A stretch of DNA of 5,544 nucleotides from Planctomycetota bacterium (GTDB lineage: Bacteria > Planctomycetota > Phycisphaerae > WQYP01): the NCBI GenBank assembly GCA_021805585.1, contig JAJZEY010000044.1, positions 1 through 5,544 on the forward strand. The letters are read 5' to 3'. The position numbers were made by a program, and so were the translations under genes. The notes under the pieces are model-generated. The model did not search any database, was not told the origin of the DNA, and saw only the letters and a program-made list of their open reading frames with translations. Shown here piece by piece: positions 1 through 4,946 of this stretch; the stretch's first letter is position 1; each line of letters starts with the position of its first letter.

Positions 1-362
1 GTGAATAACTCGCCGTTGGCAAGATCCAATACGGTCTGAACGTCATTGTAGTAAACGATGACATTGTTCCAATCCAGTGGGTTGTTCCAGTTGCCGCCGC
101 TGATACTCTGGACGGGAATCTCCACCTGCCCAACCAGTACGGTTACATCGACGCCTTCCAGCGAAAGACCGACGTTGACGTTGGTTTCATCAACTTGGGA
201 ATTGATATCAGCCCACGGCCCCGGCGTCTGCTGCTGTGCGTTACACGTCGTAGCAATGAACGTTCCGCCGCACGCAAGCAACAGCAGGCAACGGCGAAGT
301 TTTACGGCAGACTTTCCCCGCAATCGCACCGTTGTGCAGCGAGCTGCGCAAGCGGCATTCAT
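1..362 (-). CDS. Exported protein of unknown function, N-terminal part (runs off the left edge)
   Basis: An uninterrupted minus-strand frame runs from an ATG at 362 to the window edge, about 120 codons. It opens with a basic stretch (KLRR), a hydrophobic core (CLLLLACGGTFIATT) and a likely signal peptidase I site at CNA/QQQ, around residue 42, so the product is probably exported. LLAC resembles a lipobox, but the hydrophobic run before that Cys is too short to make a lipoprotein convincing. The mature part (for example NSQVDETNVNVGLSLEGVDV, then a Trp/Asn-rich GGNWNNPLDWNNV) is acidic and looks beta-rich. I do not recognise a family. The start is uncertain: an in-frame ATG lies upstream at 392, and a GTG at 329 would give a signal peptide of more normal length. 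None has a well-spaced Shine-Dalgarno. The plus-strand frame over the same bases has low-complexity composition and no recognisable features, so I read this strand as coding. Confidence 0.72.
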   Translation of the reverse strand, partial: MNAACAARCTTVRLRGKSAVKLRRCLLLLACGGTFIATTCNAQQQTPGPWADINSQVDETNVNVGLSLEGVDVTVLVGQVEIPVQSISGGNWNNPLDWNNVIVYYNDVQTVLDLANGELF

Positions 363-503
363 TCCTGCCACAGATAAAAGATCGTCCTGCATGGATAGCA
401 CTCAATCTATCAACAGGTACAATTTGCTAAGACAACATAAATCAAGGTATCGTAATGCGTGATTGGAAGCAAGTAATTTCACGTATTTCCAACAGCAATT
501 TTT

Positions 504-529
504 GCAATATATCATATTTGCGATATTGC
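504..529. promoter_or_regulatory. AT-rich inverted repeat, possible operator/promoter of the exported-protein gene
   Basis: A perfect 7-base inverted repeat, GCAATAT and ATATTGC, is separated by 12 bases inside the most AT-rich part of the window. A second small palindrome, GCAATTTTTGC (495-505), abuts it. The site is 110-170 bases upstream of the possible starts of the minus-strand exported gene. That suits a regulator-binding or promoter region, but no convincing -35/-10 pair can be chosen by eye. Confidence 0.25.
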
Positions 530-736
530 CATAAAAGCGAAGCCGCAATGGTCAGTGACCGGGTGAAACCGCCCGGGCCGCCGCGTCCGGCGATTTATAT
601 CGGCATTGGGCGGATGACTGAAAAAGGTGAGTCTGTGACCGTGTGCCGTGATGGCCGGGAGCATTGACGTTCGGGTAAAAGCAAATAACCGGACGTTGAC
701 CATGCAGGTGGAATCAGGCGGATTTTCGCGGACCAT

Positions 737-756
737 TGTAATCCACTGTAATCCAC
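737..756. repeat. Perfect tandem duplication of a 10-bp unit
   Basis: TGTAATCCAC occurs twice in a row with no mismatch (737-746 and 747-756). It is in non-coding DNA. It could be a replication-slippage duplication or a small footprint left by an element, and nothing around it suggests a function. Confidence 0.6.
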
Positions 757-848
757 GCTTGGACATCCAGAGAATTCGGCAGGCGCTACCAGGTCCTCCG
801 GCATCAGTTCCTGATCATGCCTTCTGCATACCCCCGGTGAATTGCCCG

Positions 849-916
849 GTAATCCCACATCGCTACTTGTGGTTACGTTCATTTCGTTTTCGCGAAGTGC
901 CGGCGGCGCGATTTCG
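849..916 (-). mobile_element. Fossil fragment of an IS transposase 3' end
   Basis: This block aligns without gaps to 4996-5063, inside the transposase remnant at the right of the window, in the same orientation. By hand count 49 of 68 bases match, including the exact 16-mer CGGCGGCGCGATTTCG (901-916 and 5048-5063). Read on the minus strand it retains RNRAA...SR.RN, like the transposase tail RNRAAVKSRERN, and is then broken by a stop. Similarity stops at about 916, four bases past the cdsA stop codon, and fades to the left of 849. It is too short and diverged to encode anything and is best read as a relic of an older IS copy. Confidence 0.6.
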
Positions 917-919
917 AAT

Positions 920-1870
920 TCATGTAAAAAAATACCGGGTTAGGTGGAAGAAGATCGGTGCGGCAAAGCAGAGGGAGTCAATCCGGTCCATCACACCACC
1001 GTGGCCCGCAATCATGTGTCCGTAATCCTTTACTCCGCGGTCGCGCTTGATGGCGGACATTACCAAGCCGCCGCAGAATCCCATGAGTGTGATGACCAGT
1101 GACATTCCGGCTGATTGCAGTGGCGTGAAGGGCGTGGCCCACCACAGGCCCGCGCCAATAACGGTCGCCGACACGATTCCACCTATCAATCCTTCCCACG
1201 TTTTGCCTGGGCTGACGGTTGGTGCAATTTTGTGGCGGCCCAACATTTTGCCCCAAACGTACTGGAGGACATCGCTGATCTGCACGATCAGCACAAAGTA
1301 GAACATCAGTTTCCCGTTCTGGCCGATGTAGCCCGGAATCTTCAGGCTCAGCAGAGCCGGAACGTAACTGATGAAATAAACGCACACCATCAGCCCCCAT
1401 TGAATCTTTGATGTCCGTTCCAAAAAGTTTTTGCAATCTCCGGCCACAACACTGCGGATGGGAATGAACAGGAACGCATACACGGGAATCAGTACGGAAA
1501 AAAAGCCATACCACTTGATAGCGACCAGGAAATACTGAAGCGGCAGGATAATGAAGAAAACCCAGAAAAGGGTAGGGTGATCGCCTTTACGGGTCGGCGT
1601 AAGCGTGATGAATTCCCGCAGGGAAAAAAATGACGTCAGGGCAAATAAGACAATCGAACCGATCCCACCGGTGGCCATCGCCAAGCCGAAAACCCCGACC
1701 ATTACCCACCAGGCGCGGATACGGGCGTTAAGGTTTTGCACCGTCGCCCTTGTTTCGTCGCCCGTGGCGCGCAGGGACAGCACCCAGCCAATCAGCGAAG
1801 ATACGGCCAGGAAGGCCACTACGCCGCCGACCAGCTGGATCATTTGTTTATCCAATTGCAAATGCGTCAT
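920..1870 (-). CDS. cdsA: Phosphatidate cytidylyltransferase (CDP-diacylglycerol synthase)
   Basis: This integral membrane enzyme turns phosphatidic acid and CTP into CDP-diacylglycerol, the activated precursor of phospholipids. The 316-residue product is strongly hydrophobic with several membrane spans. The family signature is complete near the C-terminus: S272-x-x-K275-R276, K281-D282, then G289-H290-G291-G292 and D295-R296-x-D298. The upstream cytoplasmic motif GRHKIAPTVSPGKTWEG (211-227) is also intact. Before it stands DVLQY (200-204), where housekeeping CdsA proteins usually have D-x-x-A-Y; from memory this D-V-x-Q-Y form fits the YnbB-like paralogue group. The ATG overlaps the plsC stop by four bases (ATGA) and has a good Shine-Dalgarno, AGGAG, nine bases upstream. 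It is the last gene of a three-gene operon and supplies the CDP-lipid used by the product of the first. Length suits the family (about 260-320 residues). Confidence 0.95.
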   Translation of the reverse strand: MTHLQLDKQMIQLVGGVVAFLAVSSLIGWVLSLRATGDETRATVQNLNARIRAWWVMVGVFGLAMATGGIGSIVLFALTSFFSLREFITLTPTRKGDHPTLFWVFFIILPLQYFLVAIKWYGFFSVLIPVYAFLFIPIRSVVAGDCKNFLERTSKIQWGLMVCVYFISYVPALLSLKIPGYIGQNGKLMFYFVLIVQISDVLQYVWGKMLGRHKIAPTVSPGKTWEGLIGGIVSATVIGAGLWWATPFTPLQSAGMSLVITLMGFCGGLVMSAIKRDRGVKDYGHMIAGHGGVMDRIDSLCFAAPIFFHLTRYFFT

Positions 1871-2466
1871 TTCTGCAGACTCCTGATCGCCTCTTGCGCC
1901 CGGTTGAGGAACGCATCTTTGGTTTCACCCTTTTCCAATTTCATCGGCGGGCCGAAACTCACGCCCCCCAACAACGGCACGAGTAAAAATTCGCCCTTGG
2001 GAAGAATTCGGTTCAGGTTTTCAATCAGCACGGGCACAAGCTCCACATCCGGGCGATCCTTGGCGAGGTGAAACAGCCCGCTCTTGAACGGCGTGATCTC
2101 CTCACCCGATTGCCTTCCCCCTTCGGGAAAAATAATCAGGGAATGACGATCGCCCAGCGCTGCGAGCATGTCGGACATTGGATTGTCGTGCGCAGTCGGT
2201 TTTTTGCGCTGAATCAGCACTGCGTTGAAAACTTGGTCGGCTAGGTACCGTCGCCACGCATTCTTTTCCCAATAATCCCGTGCCGCCACCGGCCGGGTGA
2301 GAATGCGCACCGTCGGCGGCAGTGAGGCCCAAATCACCAGCGCGTCCAAATTGCTGGTGTGGTTTGCAAAATAAATACGCTGTCGGGTATCCGGGGCGCA
2401 GCCCTCCCAGCGGGCGTCTGCTCCGGTTATCAGTCTGGCGATCATGGCCAATAACATCTTTGTCAC
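1867..2466 (-). CDS. plsC: 1-acyl-sn-glycerol-3-phosphate acyltransferase (PlsC/LPLAT family)
   Basis: The likely role is to acylate lysophosphatidic acid at the sn-2 position to give phosphatidic acid, the substrate of the CdsA encoded next. The 199-residue protein carries the LPLAT motifs in order: the catalytic H-x4-D as NHTSNLD (H36, D41), the substrate-binding block FPEGGR (113-118, an EGTR variant), FKSGLFHLA (127-135), and a V-P-V segment (144-146). The hydrophobic N-terminus is short, so the protein is probably peripheral or monotopic. The start is GTG and overlaps the preceding TGA by four bases (GTGA). The ribosome site is weak (GGAA about 5 bases upstream), so translation is probably coupled to the gene before it. 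The length is on the short side for PlsC but all motifs are present. An acyltransferase acting on another lysolipid cannot be excluded. Confidence 0.92.
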   Translation of the reverse strand: MTKMLLAMIARLITGADARWEGCAPDTRQRIYFANHTSNLDALVIWASLPPTVRILTRPVAARDYWEKNAWRRYLADQVFNAVLIQRKKPTAHDNPMSDMLAALGDRHSLIIFPEGGRQSGEEITPFKSGLFHLAKDRPDVELVPVLIENLNRILPKGEFLLVPLLGGVSFGPPMKLEKGETKDAFLNRAQEAIRSLQK

Positions 2467-3125
2467 TTGGATTCCATTTCATGCGCTATGCGGAAACACC
2501 GACGAAAAATGGTGACGATACAGCCCGCGGCAACCAGAAACAAAGCCATCGGCAACACTGTTGCGGTCACGGGCCAGATCGGAGCGAGTGTTCCTATTAC
2601 ACAAGCCGCGGTCATCAATGCCATTCGCTGCTGTTTTGCCATTGGCCCGAGGAAATGTTGCCCGGCGCCCATGCTTGCTCCGAGCGTACGCACGTAGGAT
2701 GTGATGACGGCGAGTACAGCCGCCGTCCAACCGAGTTCCCGCATCCACACGAATGAGGGCATCGCATAAGCCGCCCCGACGAATATAAATGTGTCGGAGA
2801 ATCGGTCAGGCAGTTCGTTGAAGATTTCCCCGGCCCTGGTTTTGAATCCACCTTCAATAGCCACCATTCCGTCGAATAAATTGCACAACAACCGTAACTG
2901 CATCCCGCACGCGGCGGCAGTCAGCAGAATGCTCCACCGCCAGTCCATCGTCACTTGGCCGCCGAGCCAAAAGCAGCCTCCACCCAGCGCCGCGAACACC
3001 ATGCCTGCCACGGAGATTACATTCGGGCGCACACCGGCGCGGGCCAGGTATCCCGCAATACCCTTCGCCCACTTCGTGTCGCGTGATTTGAGCGGGCGAC
3101 GCGTGATTTTGTCTTGATCTATCAT
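2463..3125 (-). CDS. CDP-alcohol phosphatidyltransferase, YnbA-like, with Asn-substituted motif
   Basis: This membrane enzyme should transfer a phosphatidyl group from CDP-diacylglycerol to an alcohol. It has 220 residues with about six hydrophobic segments. The family motif is D-x2-D-G-x2-A-R-x8-G-x3-D-x3-D. Here it reads N82-L-F-D85-G86-M-V-A89-I90-x8-G99-x3-N103-x3-D107, with a further D111. The first and third Asp are Asn and the Arg is Ile. From memory E. coli YnbA has the same two Asn residues and a similar later block (GPFGKSDRAL, here GPMAKQQRMAL at 160-170), so this looks like a natural subfamily rather than a dead enzyme. The acceptor alcohol cannot be deduced. The ATG at 3125 has a GGAGAAGGG ribosome site about eight bases upstream. 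It is the first gene of the operon and its stop overlaps the plsC start. No clear promoter is visible in the short stretch before the decayed helicase piece. Confidence 0.9.
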   Translation of the reverse strand: MIDQDKITRRPLKSRDTKWAKGIAGYLARAGVRPNVISVAGMVFAALGGGCFWLGGQVTMDWRWSILLTAAACGMQLRLLCNLFDGMVAIEGGFKTRAGEIFNELPDRFSDTFIFVGAAYAMPSFVWMRELGWTAAVLAVITSYVRTLGASMGAGQHFLGPMAKQQRMALMTAACVIGTLAPIWPVTATVLPMALFLVAAGCIVTIFRRCFRIAHEMESK

Positions 3126-3194
3126 ATTACCAACCCTTCTCCACGCGTGATTTTCAATTGTTCAGAGCCTGTTTGAGAAGTATTTTCAACCCGA

Positions 3195-3424
3195 CGCCAA
3201 CCGGCGGACCATCAAATGAATCATTGCCGGATAAAGCCAAGTTTCGCTGTCGGCGGTTTACCCAGCCCAACCGCACCTCGCCGGCATCGTCTCCCTGGAT
3301 ATGGGCCGGTGAAAGGCCAACAAGGCCGCTTCAACCTGATGGGGGTGGAGATCAACTTGCGCGTCCACACGCTCCCCGGCAAGTTTTTCAATACCGTCCG
3401 ACGGGCAGCGCTTGGTTAAGCTCT
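3195..3424 (-). pseudogene. Decayed fragment of an SNF2-like helicase (N-terminal Walker A region)
   Basis: On the minus strand, codons from about 3424 give SLTKRCPSDGIEKLAG, then VDLHPHQVEAALLAFHRPIS (3356-3297). From memory this matches the start of large SNF2-type DEAD/DEAH helicases linked to DNA-modification and defence loci, which continue LADEVGLGKTIEAG. Here the frame breaks at about 3293. The next frame gives AGEV (about 3285-3274), and GGGCTGGGTAAA (3268-3257), able to encode GLGK, follows in another frame after about five extra bases. The first frame meets a stop at 3258-3260 and nothing recognisable follows left of about 3195. Only some 70 residues of a protein normally near 1,000 remain, and the left boundary lies 70 bases from the start of the lipid operon. 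The right boundary is approximate; the true start codon may be lost. Confidence 0.65.
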
Positions 3425-3680
3425 GTCTTAAAACAAGAGCCTGAGATAGCCGCATATGATAGCCGGTCGGGGCATGGCGTGGAAATTGACGGCCAACTTC
3501 GCAAACCGTGCGCCGGTGCGGCGGCATATGTTTTAGCCGGTTGAAACACGGTTTGACCGCCGCCGATTGCTCATCCCTGAACCGGGCATTGGCTGCCGGA
3601 TAGCCGGCACTGGCGGCGGATTATGCCATAAGTTAGTTTATATGCCATAAAAGTGTCGATCCGGTCTTTAGAGGAATGGC
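3425..3680. other. Region between the divergent helicase and restriction-gene remnants
   Basis: No gene is supported here. The segment separates the two remnants, which point away from each other, and so probably held their promoters. It contains an imperfect direct repeat: GCATATGATAGCCGGT (3452-3467) and GCATATGTTTTAGCCGGT (3524-3541), 72 bases apart. It also holds a perfect 6-bp hairpin TGCCGG-ATAG-CCGGCA (3594-3609) and two palindromic sites listed separately. The hairpin has no T-run and is not a convincing terminator. Confidence 0.5.
3621..3650. promoter_or_regulatory. Tandem palindromic sites, candidate operator of the restriction-remnant/DUF5131 operon
   Basis: TTATGCCATAA (3621-3631) is a perfect palindrome around a central C. 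A second copy with one changed outer base, ATATGCCATAA, is at 3640-3650. Centres are 19 bases apart, close to two helical turns, and the pair ends 19 bases before the ribosome site of the gene at 3681. This is the layout expected for a dimeric repressor at a promoter. The regulator is not in the window and no clear -35/-10 can be fixed. Confidence 0.4.
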
Positions 3681-4130
3681 GTGAAGCAGGTCGTTATAGA
3701 AAACCCGGTCATCAATTCACCGTTCGAGGAGCTTGCCCGGCACTTCAAATTCGACGAGCTTGGCATCACCAACAATATCGAAGCTACGCGTCACGTGCAG
3801 TTTGATACCCGCCGCCCCGTCTACAGAACCCGTCCGGATAAGTGTCATATATCCCATGTCGTAGCCGATACCGGTTCGTGGGAACAGAAAATGGCCCAGA
3901 CACTGGAAGAAATGGACGAAGTGATCTGCTACGTAAAAAATCAACGGCTCGGCTTTCAGATTCCCTACACCATCGACGGCGCACAGCGCGGTTACGAGCC
4001 TGATTTCATTGTAAGGATTAACGACGGCCGCGGTCCCGACGATCCGCTAAACCTGATTATCGAGGTCACGGGCGAACGCGACCGGGAAAAGGCCGCCAAG
4101 GTCTCCACCGCGCAAACTCTCTGGATTTAA
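3681..4130 (+). pseudogene. Internally deleted restriction helicase-nuclease: N-terminus fused to C-terminal nuclease domain
   Basis: This 149-codon frame starts at GTG with AGAGGA five bases upstream. Residues 1-37 (MKQVVIENPVINSPFEE..., HFKFDELGITN) match, from memory, the start of the large BPTD_3080-type restriction endonucleases related to type III Res subunits. Residues 41-149 match their far C-terminus: TRRPVY, DKCHISHVVADTGSWEQKMA (53-72), YVKN, and a PD-(D/E)xK-like core with E68, P107-D108 and E128-V-T130-G. The helicase core, normally hundreds of residues, is missing between residues about 35 and 41, without loss of frame. The end is also clipped: the family usually continues from TLW with about 20 more residues (PAVNN...GFGRW), but here a TAA follows TLWI. 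An intact enzyme would restrict DNA in an ATP-dependent way; this product cannot translocate. Whether the leftover nuclease domain is active is unknown. It could be a neutral relic, or kept because the next gene depends on its translation. Confidence 0.75.
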
Positions 4131-4131
4131 C

Positions 4132-4890
4132 ATGGCTGCCGGCTCCGGAATCGAATGGACGCAATCCACCTGGAACCCCGTCACGGGCTGCACGAAAATA
4201 AGCCCTGGCTGCAAGCATTGCTATGCCGAGCGCATGGCCCTCCGCCTGCAGGCCATGGGGCAATCCAACTATACCAATGGCTTCGAATTGACCCTTCAGC
4301 CCCAGGCGGTGGATTTGCCGCTCCGTTGGCAAAAACCGCAGCGGGTTTTTGTCAATTCCATGAGTGATTTATTCCACAAAGATGTCCCGTTGGAATTTAT
4401 CCGGCAGATTTTTGATGTAATGGGCAGGGCACATTGGCATCAGTTTCAGATTCTTACCAAACGCGCCGAGCGGCTCTCGGAAATCGCGAGGCACTTGCCC
4501 TGGCGGCCAAATATCTGGATGGGTGTGAGCGTGGAGCGGCAGGATTACACGTTCCGCATCGACCATCTCCGCCAGACACCGGCCCGTGTAAAGTTTCTTT
4601 CGCTTGAACCCCTGCTTGGGCCGCTACCCAGTTTGAATCTGGCCGGTATCGACTGGGCCATCGTCGGCGGTGAATCTGGGCCCGGCGCACGGCCAATGGA
4701 TCCCTATTGGGTTACGGATATCCGCGACCAATGTAAAAATGCCGGTGTACCGTTTTTCTTCAAACAATGGGGCGGCGTAAAAAAAAAACGCACCGGCCGT
4801 GAATTGGACGGCAGAACATGGGACCAGATGCCGGACACAGGTACCAGGCTAAATAACGGAGAGTACCCATTGGACGTCGTTTACGCCTGA
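4132..4890 (+). CDS. DUF5131 (phage Gp37/Gp68) family protein with three-Cys motif
   Basis: The 252-residue product is a full-length member of the Gp37/Gp68 family, found in phages and in accessory regions of bacteria. Seen in order: [14 protein letters not shown] (7-20), the cysteine motif C20-x6-C27-x2-C30-[11 protein letters not shown] (73-82), [11 protein letters not shown] (105-115), WMGVSVE (129-135), SLEPLLGPL (157-165), [12 protein letters not shown] (178-189), and FFFKQWGG (208-215). The Cys spacing resembles an iron-sulphur or radical-SAM-like cluster site, but no biochemical role is established that I know of. The ATG lies one base after the stop of the preceding remnant with no Shine-Dalgarno before it, which suggests translational coupling. 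An A10 run (4779-4788, K-K-K) is a possible slippage site. I see no frameshift or stop. The usual partner family in some genomes (three-Cys-motif partner TcmP) is not in this window. Family assignment is secure; function is not. Confidence 0.92.
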   Translation: MAAGSGIEWTQSTWNPVTGCTKISPGCKHCYAERMALRLQAMGQSNYTNGFELTLQPQAVDLPLRWQKPQRVFVNSMSDLFHKDVPLEFIRQIFDVMGRAHWHQFQILTKRAERLSEIARHLPWRPNIWMGVSVERQDYTFRIDHLRQTPARVKFLSLEPLLGPLPSLNLAGIDWAIVGGESGPGARPMDPYWVTDIRDQCKNAGVPFFFKQWGGVKKKRTGRELDGRTWDQMPDTGTRLNNGEYPLDVVYA

Positions 4891-4946
4891 TACCCCGGAC
4901 GCGGAATTCCCCAAACCGCTTCACCCCCAAACTGAGCCGAATGCTC

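Larger units (their letters stand above)
393..848. other. Intergenic region with no convincing gene
   Basis: This lies between the start of the exported-protein gene and the IS-like block downstream of cdsA. Open frames of 70-125 codons exist on both strands, but none has a recognisable motif or supporting context. The left part (about 420-540) is AT-rich and promoter-like; the right part is GC-richer. Around 667-696 an imperfect stem can form (ACGTTCGGGT pairing with ACCGGACGT, one bulge and one wobble), without a following T-run on either strand. The minus-strand frame at 595-882 (with MPEDLVAPAEF) could be further degraded IS or gene sequence, but I cannot tie it to a family. Confidence 0.6.

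Noticed and set aside
58..462. 134-codon plus-strand frame
   Set aside because: It is antisense to the signal-peptide-bearing minus-strand frame, and its Ser/Thr/Pro-rich composition has no family features.
455..667. 70-codon plus-strand frame with an AAGG upstream of its ATG
   Set aside because: No recognisable motif, no coupling to a neighbour, and it lies in DNA that otherwise looks non-coding. The ribosome-site match alone is too weak.
595..882. 95-codon minus-strand frame containing MPEDLVAPAEFSGC
   Set aside because: It begins in the IS-like block, and no family could be recognised. It may be degraded sequence, so it is not called as a gene.
978..1514. 178-codon minus-strand frame
   Set aside because: It overlaps cdsA in another frame; cdsA has the full family signature, so this is a shadow.
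3158..3544. 128-codon plus-strand frame across the helicase relic
   Set aside because: Its translation has no motif, while the opposite strand carries the helicase-like PHQVEAALLAF segment.
3594..3609. TGCCGG-ATAG-CCGGCA hairpin considered as a terminator
   Set aside because: No T-run follows on either strand and it is not directly downstream of an intact gene.
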